From JANRKF01 sp964518725 (GTDB lineage: Bacteria; Pseudomonadota; Alphaproteobacteria; Rickettsiales; SXRF01), in NCBI GenBank assembly GCA_964518725.1, contig CAZFKP010000038.1:1-11577 (forward strand): a DNA stretch of 11,577 bases. Direction: 5' to 3'. Of this stretch, positions 1-7,095 are shown in pieces (position 1 is the stretch's first letter; each line of letters begins with the position of its first letter). The notes below the pieces were generated by a model. That model did no database searches. It was not told the DNA's origin and worked only from the letters and a program-made list of their open reading frames with translations. The position numbers and the translations under genes are program-made.

Positions 1-872
1 CATTTGCAAAACATGACGAACATGATTCGAAACCTGAGGGCGAAGAAGGGCCGCTGACCATTGCGATCGTTGGGCGCCCGAACGTTGGGAAATCAACGCT
101 GCTTAACACCATCCTTGGCGAGGAGCGCGTGCTCACCGGACCCGAGGCCGGCATCACCCGCGATTCGATTACGGTCACGTACCGCAGCGAAGGTAAGGAT
201 ATACGGCTGGTTGATACGGCGGGTATGCGCCGGAAGGCAAATGTGCAGGAGAAGCTCGAAAAAATGTCGGTTTCCGATACGCTGCGTGCGATTCAGTATG
301 CACAGGTCGTGGTCGTGGTCATGGACGCCGAGCAGCCGCTTGAGAAACAGGATAATGCGATCGCGGCGCTGGTGGAAAGCGAGGGTCGGGCGATGGTCAT
401 CGCGATCAACAAATGGGATACGGTGAAAGAAAAGGATGCGTTCATCAAGGCCTTCCGCCAGCGTTTCGAGAAGGTGCTGCCGCAGATCAAGGGCGTGCCG
501 GTGGTGCCGATTTCCGGGGCGACCAACTACAATATCGGCAAGTTGTTTCGTGCCTGCTTCGAAGCCTACAGCGTGTGGAACACCAAGGTAGGCACCGGCG
601 AGCTCAACCGCTGGCTGGAAGCGATGCTGGAGGCTCATACCCCGCCACTGGTAAGCGGGCGGCGGCTCAAGATCCGTTACATGACCCAGAAATCGGCGCG
701 GCCGCCGAGCTTTGTTTTGTTTTCCAACTTGAATGAAGTGCCGGAGAATTATTTGCGCTATCTGGTCAACGGCATGCGCGAACGCTTTGCGCTTCAAGGG
801 GTGCCGATTCGTTTGCAGGTGAAGAAGAACAAGAATCCTTATGCGGAGAAGGGCGATGACGGACGCGATTGA
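1..872 (+). CDS. der: ribosome biogenesis GTPase Der (EngA), 5' end missing
   Basis: Der is a double-GTPase that helps mature the 50S ribosomal subunit. The gene is cut by the left edge; the reading frame is already open at base 3. What remains is the acidic linker between the two G domains, the complete second G domain and the C-terminal KH-like domain. Visible motifs are the P-loop GRPNVGKST (bases 72-98), the G2 threonine in GITRD, the G3 motif DTAG (213-224) and the G4 motif NKWD (408-419). The KH-like part follows from about base 590 and ends in a basic tail (VKKNKNPYAEKG). This order, with an acidic linker before a second P-loop, distinguishes Der from Era or MnmE. The stop (870-872) lies inside the next gene, so translation is probably coupled to the ABC ATPase. 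The call is firm; only the N-terminal domain is unseen. Confidence 0.97.
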   Translation, partial: FAKHDEHDSKPEGEEGPLTIAIVGRPNVGKSTLLNTILGEERVLTGPEAGITRDSITVTYRSEGKDIRLVDTAGMRRKANVQEKLEKMSVSDTLRAIQYAQVVVVVMDAEQPLEKQDNAIAALVESEGRAMVIAINKWDTVKEKDAFIKAFRQRFEKVLPQIKGVPVVPISGATNYNIGKLFRACFEAYSVWNTKVGTGELNRWLEAMLEAHTPPLVSGRRLKIRYMTQKSARPPSFVLFSNLNEVPENYLRYLVNGMRERFALQGVPIRLQVKKNKNPYAEKGDDGRD

Positions 873-1785
873 AATTAAGGGTCTACGCAAGACCTACGTC
901 GATAAAAAAGGCGGTGCCAAGGAAGCGTTGAAAGGCATCGATCTGACGGTGCCGAAAGGTTCGTTTTTTGCGCTGCTTGGGCCGAATGGTGCGGGTAAAT
1001 CGACCATGATCAACATCCTGGCCGGGCTGGTGCTCAAGACTTCCGGCGAAGCGCGCATCATGGGATATGATATCGAGCGCGACATGCGGATGGCGCGCAC
1101 GTCGATTGGCGTGGTGCCGCAGGAGTTGATCCTCGACACGTTTTTTACTGTGCGCGAAGCACTCGATATCCATGCCGGTTATTATGGCGTGCCGAAAGCA
1201 AAACGCCGCACGCAGGAGATCATCGATGCGATGGGGCTTGCCGATAAGGCCGACGTCAATTCGCGCCGCCTTTCCGGCGGCATGCGCCGGCGGTTGCTGG
1301 TGGCGAAGGCGCTGGTGCATAACCCGCCGGTGCTGATACTGGATGAGCCGACGGCGGGAGTGGATGTCGAGTTACGCACGCAGCTCTGGGATTATGTTCG
1401 TGCCCTGAATGCGAACGGTACAACGGTGTTGCTCACCACCCATTATCTGGAAGAGGCTGAAACGCTGTGTGACCGGATTGCGGTGATTAACCATGGCGAG
1501 GTGGTGGCGTGTGATAGTAAGGCGACCCTGCTCAAAAGTTTTGATAGCAAAGAATTGTTGATTACCCCGGTTGACGCATTGGAAACCATTCCGCCTTCGT
1601 TACGAAATTTGCAGGCAAAGCTTGATGCCGGGAGGCTTGCCATTACCTACAAACCAAGTGACACCAGCATCCAGACGGTGCTCGATCAGGTGCAGATGGC
1701 AGGCATCAGCGTGCGCGACCTTTCGACCCGTGAGCCGGATCTTGAAGATGTGTTTGTACGCCTGACCCAGAAAAAGACAGACTGA
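856..1785 (+). CDS. ABC-2-type transporter ATP-binding protein (YadG-like)
   Basis: This is the nucleotide-binding subunit of an ABC transporter, 309 aa, cytoplasmic face of the inner membrane. Motifs seen: Walker A GPNGAGKST (residues 42-50), Q-loop glutamine near 89, signature LSGGM (139-143), Walker B VLILDEP with catalytic E164, D-loop AGVD and H-loop H196. The family is the ABC-2/DRA type (YadG, CcmA-like), with a C-terminal extension of about 90 residues ending in the usual DLEDVFVRLT motif. An earlier in-frame ATG exists at 841, but 856 is preferred: GGAG at 845-848 stands 7 nt upstream and the protein then begins directly with its first beta strand. It overlaps der by 17 nt and the methyltransferase by 1 nt. 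No membrane permease is adjacent, so substrate and partner are unknown. Confidence 0.92.
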   Translation: MTDAIEIKGLRKTYVDKKGGAKEALKGIDLTVPKGSFFALLGPNGAGKSTMINILAGLVLKTSGEARIMGYDIERDMRMARTSIGVVPQELILDTFFTVREALDIHAGYYGVPKAKRRTQEIIDAMGLADKADVNSRRLSGGMRRRLLVAKALVHNPPVLILDEPTAGVDVELRTQLWDYVRALNANGTTVLLTTHYLEEAETLCDRIAVINHGEVVACDSKATLLKSFDSKELLITPVDALETIPPSLRNLQAKLDAGRLAITYKPSDTSIQTVLDQVQMAGISVRDLSTREPDLEDVFVRLTQKKTD

Positions 1786-2963
1786 TGTTGCCAGTGCTGC
1801 GTGTTTGCAAGCAAAACGTCAAAGCGATTGCCGATGGCTGCCCATGGGTCATGCGCCACCAGGCGATCGAGTCTTCCGAGTGGCTGTCAGTAATGCCTGG
1901 GAGCCTTGCGCGTGTTGAAACCGAGCGCGGTGGAGCGCTTGGCGTTGGCATGGTGAATCCTTTATCTCAGATTGTGTGCCGCATGCTGTCATGGCAACAG
2001 GAGGCGATCGACCAAGAGTTTTTTGAGCAGAAGATTTCTGCGGCGCTGGCAAAACGTGGTGTGCTGTTTGACACGCCGTTCTACCGCCTGATCCATGCCG
2101 AGGCGGATGGGCTTCCGGGGTTGGTGGTCGATCGTTTTGGCGAGCATATTGTTGTGCAGGTGGCCAGCGCCGGGATGGAGAATCTGCAAGCACAATGGCT
2201 GGCGGCGCTTGATGCGTGCATCAATCCGGCGACGATTTTCCTGCGTAATGATAGCGGGGCACGCAAGCTTGAGGGGCTTGTGCAGCAGACGTTGTCGCTC
2301 AAAGGTGCAGTGCCGGAACTGCTGCCGGTGATGGAGAATGGCTGCACCTATTTTGCCGATGTGGTGCACGGGCAGAAGACCGGCTGGTATTATGATATGC
2401 GCGACAATCGTGTCATGGTGGCCGAGTTGGCTCGAGGAAAAAATGTCCTCGATGTGTTTTCGCATTCGGGTGGGTTTGGCGTGCTTGCGGTACAGTCCGG
2501 TGCGGCTTCGGTGGTGATGGTTGATGCGTCTGAGTTGGCGCTGGCGCTCGCGATGCGGGCGGCAGAAACCAATGGCGTGGCGGAACGTTGCCGCACGATC
2601 AAAGGCGATGCGGTGGCGGTGATGAAACAGCTTGCGGATGAAGGAGCGCGCTACGACATTATCATTGCCGATCCGCCCGCCTATGTGAAAAGCAAAAAAG
2701 ACATTGTTTCCGGAATGAAGGGCTACGAGAAAGTTGCCTGTCATGCTGCAGCACTGGTTGCCTCCGGCGGATATTTATTTACGGCTTCCTGCTCGCATCA
2801 TGCGAGCCGCGGCGCGTTCAACAAAGCGGTACTGGCGGGCATTGCGCGCACAGGCAGGACGGCGGAAATCATTCGCCAGACCGGCGCATCGCGTGACCAC
2901 CCCATTCACCCGCGCCTGCCGCAGAGCGAGTACCTAAAAGGCTTGTTGTTGCGGGTATTTTGA
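1785..2963 (+). CDS. class I SAM-dependent rRNA methyltransferase, RlmI-like (PUA + m5C MTase)
   Basis: This 392-aa protein is predicted to place a 5-methylcytosine on 23S rRNA; E. coli RlmI acts on C1962. Residues 1-75 look like the N-terminal PUA RNA-binding domain. The middle carries the family segment FYRLIHAEADGLPGLVVDRFG. The SAM-binding motif I is VLDVFSHSGGFG (221-232), motif IV is DPPAYVK (D296-P298), and the likely catalytic cysteine is C336 in TASCSHH. The C-terminus DHPIHPRLPQSEYLKGLLLRV matches the RlmI/RlmO group well. The ATG shares its A with the stop of the ABC ATPase (TGATG), indicating coupled translation. There is no strong Shine-Dalgarno of its own. Family assignment is strong; the exact target base is inferred from RlmI, and RlmO-like specificity cannot be excluded. 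Confidence 0.9.
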   Translation: MLPVLRVCKQNVKAIADGCPWVMRHQAIESSEWLSVMPGSLARVETERGGALGVGMVNPLSQIVCRMLSWQQEAIDQEFFEQKISAALAKRGVLFDTPFYRLIHAEADGLPGLVVDRFGEHIVVQVASAGMENLQAQWLAALDACINPATIFLRNDSGARKLEGLVQQTLSLKGAVPELLPVMENGCTYFADVVHGQKTGWYYDMRDNRVMVAELARGKNVLDVFSHSGGFGVLAVQSGAASVVMVDASELALALAMRAAETNGVAERCRTIKGDAVAVMKQLADEGARYDIIIADPPAYVKSKKDIVSGMKGYEKVACHAAALVASGGYLFTASCSHHASRGAFNKAVLAGIARTGRTAEIIRQTGASRDHPIHPRLPQSEYLKGLLLRVF

Positions 2964-2990
2964 AGTAACACTGGGGTAAATTCATTCAGC

Positions 2991-2996
2991 AGGAGG
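2991..2996 (+). promoter_or_regulatory. strong ribosome binding site of mscL
   Basis: A perfect AGGAGG lies 6 nt before the ATG at 3003. It fixes the mscL start and excludes the out-of-frame ATG at 2999. It is the strongest Shine-Dalgarno in the plus-strand block. Confidence 0.85.
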
Positions 2997-3002
2997 ACAT
3001 GT

Positions 3003-3416
3003 ATGAGCATTGTGCAGGAATTCAAACAATTCATCTCGCGTGGCAATGTGCTTGACCTTGCGGTTGGGATCATTATCGGCGCGGCGTTTACCGGGATCGT
3101 CAATTCGCTGGTGGCCGATATCCTGATGCCGCCGATTGGCATCCTGATGGGGGGCATCGATTTCAAGGACTTTTTTATCAACCTTTCCGGGATGGATTAT
3201 ACCACCCTGAAGGCTGCGAAAGAGGCGGGCGCGGCGACCATCAATTATGGGCTGTTCATCAACCAGATGATTAATTTCCTGATCGTGTCCTTTGCCGTAT
3301 TTATGATTGTCAAACAGGCGAACCGGTTCAAGAAGGCGCAGGATGCCGCACCGTCTGCGCCAAGCCCAACCGAGGCGCTGCTGGCGGAAATCCGCGATCT
3401 GCTGAAACAGAAATAG
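3003..3416 (+). CDS. mscL: large-conductance mechanosensitive channel MscL
   Basis: MscL is the inner-membrane emergency valve that opens under membrane tension during hypo-osmotic shock; it forms homopentamers. The 137-aa length is almost identical to E. coli MscL (136 aa). The N-terminal amphipathic helix (MSIVQEFKQFISRGN) leads into TM1 (about 15-43) with the conserved NVLDLAVGIIIGAAF and LVADILMPPIG stretches. A periplasmic loop follows (about 50-80). TM2 (about 81-105, INQMINFLIVSFAVFMIVK) leads to a proline/alanine-rich linker and the C-terminal bundle helix (EALLAEIRDLLKQK). The gene lies 39 nt after the methyltransferase with its own strong ribosome binding site, and only 4 nt before the DUF3429 gene. 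The call is secure. Confidence 0.98.
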   Translation: MSIVQEFKQFISRGNVLDLAVGIIIGAAFTGIVNSLVADILMPPIGILMGGIDFKDFFINLSGMDYTTLKAAKEAGAATINYGLFINQMINFLIVSFAVFMIVKQANRFKKAQDAAPSAPSPTEALLAEIRDLLKQK

Positions 3417-3420
3417 CGGC

Positions 3421-3858
3421 ATGCGGAACCTCCCTCTAACGCTTACGATTGCGAGTGCAGTTCCGTTTGTGGTGCTTGGGGTCGCGGTGTCGATGCGTAG
3501 CTTTGAAGATAACAATTTTGCGATTCATGCGTTGCTTTCTTATTCAACGGTGATTCTTTCATTCCTCGGTGGAATCCACTGGGGGGTGGCGGTCAGCAAC
3601 TATGCCCATGAGCGAAAGGTCGCTAATATGCTGATTGCCGAGAGTGTGCTGCCGACGACGCTGGCGTGGGGCGTGCTGCTGCATGCCGATTTGCACATCC
3701 AGCTTCTGGTGCTCACGGTGCTGTTTACCTTTGTCTGGGCGATTGACAGCGTGCTGGTCGGGCGCAGCATCATCCCCATGTGGTTTTTTGAGATACGCTG
3801 CATCATCACGCCGGTTGTTGTCGTGTCGCTGTATGTTGCTTATTTTGGCATGATCTAG
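3421..3858 (+). CDS. DUF3429 family integral membrane protein
   Basis: This is a 145-aa, very hydrophobic protein with about five predicted membrane helices (about 7-25, 34-56, 70-88, 92-112 and 125-143). The segment ILSFLGGIHWG (45-55) is the hallmark of the DUF3429 family, to which eukaryotic TMEM69 also belongs. No catalytic function is established for the family, and nothing in the neighbourhood fixes one. The start is the first ATG of the frame, 4 nt after the mscL stop, with no clear Shine-Dalgarno; translation is probably coupled to mscL. Position next to the MscL channel suggests an envelope role, but this is only inference. Confidence 0.85.
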   Translation: MRNLPLTLTIASAVPFVVLGVAVSMRSFEDNNFAIHALLSYSTVILSFLGGIHWGVAVSNYAHERKVANMLIAESVLPTTLAWGVLLHADLHIQLLVLTVLFTFVWAIDSVLVGRSIIPMWFFEIRCIITPVVVVSLYVAYFGMI

Positions 3859-3879
3859 TAGTGATTGCCGTTCATTTCC

Positions 3880-3885
3880 AAGGAG
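3880..3885 (+). promoter_or_regulatory. ribosome binding site deciding the aceB start
   Basis: AAGGAG lies 6 nt before the ATG at 3892. A longer open frame with an ATG at 3865 exists, but it has no such site and would add nine residues (MPFISKEIP) unrelated to the family, so 3892 is preferred. Confidence 0.8.
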
Positions 3886-3891
3886 ATTCCT

Positions 3892-5478
3892 ATGACCAAT
3901 GCCGCTATCAAACCCGCATCCCCAACCCTGAAAATTTCTGGCGCGATGACGCCCGACTACCAGGCGATCCTTACTCCGGAAGTGCAGGCGTTTGTCGCCG
4001 AGCTGGCGGTGCGTTTTACCGCACGCCGCGATGCGTTGCTTGCCAAGCGTGTGGAGCGCCAGAAACGCATTGATGCTGGTGAGCTACCGGATTTCCTGCC
4101 GGCCACGAAAGCCATCCGCGAGAGTGAGTGGAAAATTCTTGGTATACCGGCGGATTTACAAGACAGGCGCGTGGAGATTACCGGGCCGGTCGAACGCAAG
4201 ATGATTATCAATGCGCTCAACTCTGGCGCCAAAGTATTCATGGCTGATTTTGAGGACTCGCTGGCGCCGACGTGGGAATCGGTGATGCAGGGGCAAATCA
4301 ACCTGCGCGATTACGCGACCCGCACCATCAGCTACACAAGCCCCGAGGGCAAGGAATATAAGCTGGCCGATAAGATCGCCACCCTCATCGTCCGCCCGCG
4401 TGGCTGGCACCTGGATGAAAAACATGTGACGCTGGCGGGCAAGCCGATCCCCGGCGCGCTGCTTGATTTCGGTGTGTATTTTTATGTAAACGCGAAAACG
4501 CTGCTCGCCTCCGGCACCGGCCCGTACTTCTATTTGCCGAAACTGGAAAGTGCCGAAGAAGCGGCGCTCTGGGCGGATATTTTCAACTATGCCGAAGAGT
4601 CACTTTCATTGAAGTGCGGCACCATCAAAGCGACCGTGCTAATCGAAACCATCCTCGCCACGTTCGAGATGCATGAGATTCTGCATGCGCTCAAGGATTA
4701 TTGCGTCGGGCTCAATTGTGGGCGGTGGGATTATATTTTCAGCTTCATCAAAAAGTTCTCCAAGCGTTCGGACTTTGTGTTGCCGGATCGTGGGCAGGTG
4801 GTAATGACCACTCACTTCCTACGCAGCTATTCCAAGCTCTTGATTGAGACCTGCCACAAGCGCGGAGCCTTCGCCATGGGCGGGATGAGTGCGTTCATTC
4901 CAGTGAAGAACGATGAGGTGGCGAATGACAAAGCCTTCGCCATGGTGCGTGCCGATAAGGAGCGCGAGGCTGGTGACGGGCATGACGGCACGTGGGTCGC
5001 CCATCCAAATCTTGTGCCGGTGGCCATGGAGGTGTTCGACCGGCTGATGCCCACGCCGAACCAGCTGCATGTCGTGCGCGAAAAAACCAGCTTCACGGCG
5101 GCGGATTTGCTCGCCATCCCGCAAGGGACGATCACCGAGGCAGGCTTGCGTAACAATATCAGCGTATCCGTGCAGTATCTCGCCAATTGGCTCACCGGCA
5201 ATGGCTGCGTGCCAATTTTCAACCTGATGGAAGATGCGGCCACCGCCGAGATTGCCCGCTCGCAAATCTGGCAATGGATTCACCATGACAAAGGTGTGCT
5301 CGATAATGGCCATGCCATCACCGAGTCGCTCTATCTGCAATTGCTCGATGAAGAACTGGCCAAGCTGCCCGAGACCGGCTTGCCTTACCGCAAAGCGGCC
5401 GACATGTTGACCGATCTGGTAACGCGGGCAGACTTCATCGAATTCCTGACCCTGCCGGGCTATGACCACATCACATAA
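3892..5478 (+). CDS. aceB: malate synthase A
   Basis: Malate synthase condenses glyoxylate with acetyl-CoA to malate, the second step of the glyoxylate shunt, in the cytoplasm. The 528-aa length fits isoform A (AceB, about 530 aa), not the 720-aa isoform G. Motifs seen: MADFEDSLAPTW, IVRPRGWH with the likely catalytic arginine R168, the family signature region GLNCGRWDYIF (273-283), and NLMEDAATAEI with the likely catalytic base D448. It ends in FLTLPGYDH, typical of AceB. The family signature normally has histidine in K/R-D-H before GLN; here the triplet is K-D-Y (Y270). No isocitrate lyase gene is in the window. It is 33 nt downstream of the DUF3429 gene with its own good ribosome binding site. 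Alphaproteobacteria often use isoform G, so an A-type enzyme is mildly notable. Confidence 0.97.
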   Translation: MTNAAIKPASPTLKISGAMTPDYQAILTPEVQAFVAELAVRFTARRDALLAKRVERQKRIDAGELPDFLPATKAIRESEWKILGIPADLQDRRVEITGPVERKMIINALNSGAKVFMADFEDSLAPTWESVMQGQINLRDYATRTISYTSPEGKEYKLADKIATLIVRPRGWHLDEKHVTLAGKPIPGALLDFGVYFYVNAKTLLASGTGPYFYLPKLESAEEAALWADIFNYAEESLSLKCGTIKATVLIETILATFEMHEILHALKDYCVGLNCGRWDYIFSFIKKFSKRSDFVLPDRGQVVMTTHFLRSYSKLLIETCHKRGAFAMGGMSAFIPVKNDEVANDKAFAMVRADKEREAGDGHDGTWVAHPNLVPVAMEVFDRLMPTPNQLHVVREKTSFTAADLLAIPQGTITEAGLRNNISVSVQYLANWLTGNGCVPIFNLMEDAATAEIARSQIWQWIHHDKGVLDNGHAITESLYLQLLDEELAKLPETGLPYRKAADMLTDLVTRADFIEFLTLPGYDHIT

Positions 5479-5546
5479 GTGATAAAAATCAGACTATTGA
5501 CCTGTTGGCAGCATGGCGGTTCTGTCATCAAACTGCCACAAAGAAA

Positions 5547-5555
5547 TGCTAGACT
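5547..5555 (+). promoter_or_regulatory. possible extended -10 promoter before the prepilin-like gene
   Basis: TGCTAGACT reads as an extended -10 element (TG-N-TAGACT) about 55 nt before the ATG at 5611. No convincing -35 stands 16-18 nt upstream, which extended -10 promoters can tolerate. A TTGACC at 5497-5502 is -35-like but has no -10 partner at normal spacing. The call rests only on consensus resemblance. Confidence 0.3.
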
Positions 5556-5576
5556 GAGACTGGGTGTTACGCTATT

Positions 5577-5592
5577 GTTAACACAAATTAAC
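5577..5592. repeat. short inverted repeat upstream of the prepilin-like gene
   Basis: GTTAA (5577-5581) and TTAAC (5588-5592) form an inverted repeat with a 6-nt spacer, 18 nt before the ATG at 5611 and downstream of the candidate -10. The first arm is part of the 6-bp palindrome GTTAAC. Placement suits an operator for a dimeric repressor, but a five-base arm can arise by chance in this AT-rich gap. Confidence 0.3.
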
Positions 5593-5610
5593 TGATGGGG
5601 TGGTGGTATT

Positions 5611-7095
5611 ATGGCTAAAAATCGTCATGGAAGCGGTGGTTTTGTCGATCGGTTCGCTGCCGATCCTTACGGTCAATCTATTTCCCAGCAAGATCGCGAC
5701 GCGCAATTGCGTAGCAACCCCGAGCGGGAAGCGCGCCGTGCGGCCAGAAAAGAAGAAGAGCATCTTGAAAAACGTCGGTGGTTGGCGTCGGTAAAAGAGC
5801 AATTCGCCACTGGGCAGCTTGATGCTGAGGAGGTGGAGGCAGAACTTGGTGTGTTGGCGCGGTTCAGGGACGCCGCGCTCACCGGTTCGGCAACGCCGGA
5901 GCAGACGTCGGCGGCGGTAGCAACCCTGGGAAGAATGTTTGCCAAGATTCCCGGCACCAAGGATTTTGTGGATGGCGCCGCGATTGCTGCGGAGCTTAAA
6001 ACCACCCCGGGCGCCGAGGGTATCACGGACGAGACTGTTGATAACACGGTGGCTGCCATCACCCATCGTTCGGCGACGAATGTTACGCCTGCGGCGCGGA
6101 AAGCCGGCATGCAATCAGGACGTGAAGAAGGCTCCGAGGCTGCGTCACGTAGAGGCTTTACGCTGATTGAGCTGATGGTGGTGATTGCTATTGTTGCTGT
6201 ACTGCTCGCATTGTTGCTTCCGGCGGTGCAGCAGGCGCGTGAGGCCTCGCGGCGCACCACCCTGCGGAACCACCATAAACAGGCGGTGATGGCGCTGCAT
6301 AACCATGAGGCGGGATCACCGGGCGGGCGGTTGCCCGCTACGGGTGAAACCTATTTGGATACTGCAGGGTTTGGTTATAACCATTCGCCGAACGCGATTC
6401 TTGCTTCCAAGCTTGAAGCCCCCCAACCGACTCTCACCAAGCATTATTTTGCTGATGAAAATGCCGAGATGATCGCTGCGGGTATCATGCCGACTATGCG
6501 TAATCCGATGAGCGCGTTTGCTAAGGGCGTCAACGATGTACCAAGCACGATGAATATTGCCTATAATGGCGGGATGTATGCGGATCCCAATAATCCGGGA
6601 AGCGAAATGGTATCGATCACCGGACCGGTGGTGTATGATGCTGCGGCTGGCAGCAACTTCCAGAAACTCGCGGGTGGCCGGGCATTTACGACCGCTGGCA
6701 ACGGTATCATGGATGTCGATATGCGCCAGAGTTTGACCGGCACCGGTGTGAACCAAGGCGTTCGTTTTGCCGATGTCACGGACGGTCTGACCAATACCAT
6801 TGCGACGGTAAACCGCGCGAATGTGATTCCCGAGGGAGATGCGCCCGGGGTGCTGCTGGTGACGCAGGATCATGTGCTTAATCCGTATTATGCAAGCCTT
6901 CGCGGCGATCCCGTGAAAACCCGGTTGATGCACCCGCAGGATTCCGAAGTGAACCGTCCGGTCAAAAGCGAAACGGAAGGCGAGATTGTCGGCATGATGG
7001 ATGGTTCAGCGAAGCAATTATCTACACATACTGACAAGGAAGTCCGGCGCCGGCTTGCTATGCGCGCGGATGGCCAGGTGATTGGCGATTACTGA
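5611..7095 (+). CDS. DUF1559-like prepilin/pseudopilin with a long N-terminal cytoplasmic domain
   Basis: This 494-aa protein has three parts. Residues 1-181 are soluble and charged, with a basic/acidic probably helical stretch at 30-60 and no domain I recognise. Residues 181-205 are a textbook class III signal, RG|FTLIELMVVIAIVAVLL: G182 before the cut, F183 to be methylated, E187 as the +5 glutamate. After it come LLPAVQQAREASRRTTLRNHHKQAVMALHNHE and a DUF1559-like body with FADVTDGLTNTI (387-397) and GEIVGMMDGSAKQLS (457-471). That family is most abundant in Planctomycetes. Prepilin leaders are normally about 5-25 residues, so a cut at 182 would be exceptional. An internal ATG at 6109 (M167) would give a normal 16-residue leader and a 328-aa protein. 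The 5611 start has a G-rich upstream stretch (5597-5606) as a possible ribosome binding site. No prepilin peptidase or secretion gene is nearby. It overlaps the convergent moeB-like gene by 7 nt. Confidence 0.8.
   Translation: MAKNRHGSGGFVDRFAADPYGQSISQQDRDAQLRSNPEREARRAARKEEEHLEKRRWLASVKEQFATGQLDAEEVEAELGVLARFRDAALTGSATPEQTSAAVATLGRMFAKIPGTKDFVDGAAIAAELKTTPGAEGITDETVDNTVAAITHRSATNVTPAARKAGMQSGREEGSEAASRRGFTLIELMVVIAIVAVLLALLLPAVQQAREASRRTTLRNHHKQAVMALHNHEAGSPGGRLPATGETYLDTAGFGYNHSPNAILASKLEAPQPTLTKHYFADENAEMIAAGIMPTMRNPMSAFAKGVNDVPSTMNIAYNGGMYADPNNPGSEMVSITGPVVYDAAAGSNFQKLAGGRAFTTAGNGIMDVDMRQSLTGTGVNQGVRFADVTDGLTNTIATVNRANVIPEGDAPGVLLVTQDHVLNPYYASLRGDPVKTRLMHPQDSEVNRPVKSETEGEIVGMMDGSAKQLSTHTDKEVRRRLAMRADGQVIGDY

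Noticed and set aside
93..890. 265-codon open frame on the minus strand opposite der
   Set aside because: It lies entirely antisense to a well-conserved GTPase, is histidine/arginine-rich without any domain pattern, and is explained by the codon bias of the high-GC sense gene.
1989..2744. 251-codon open frame on the minus strand opposite the RlmI-like gene
   Set aside because: Antisense to clear methyltransferase motifs, with a low-complexity His/Arg composition typical of a shadow frame.
5506..5538. TGGCAG / CTGCCA inverted repeat after aceB as a transcription terminator
   Set aside because: Only 6 bp of stem with a 21-nt loop and no following T-run; too weak to call a terminator.
5594..5596. 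ATG at 5594 as a start for the prepilin-like gene
   Set aside because: It is out of frame with the long coding region and is itself upstream of the G-rich stretch that would serve as ribosome binding site.
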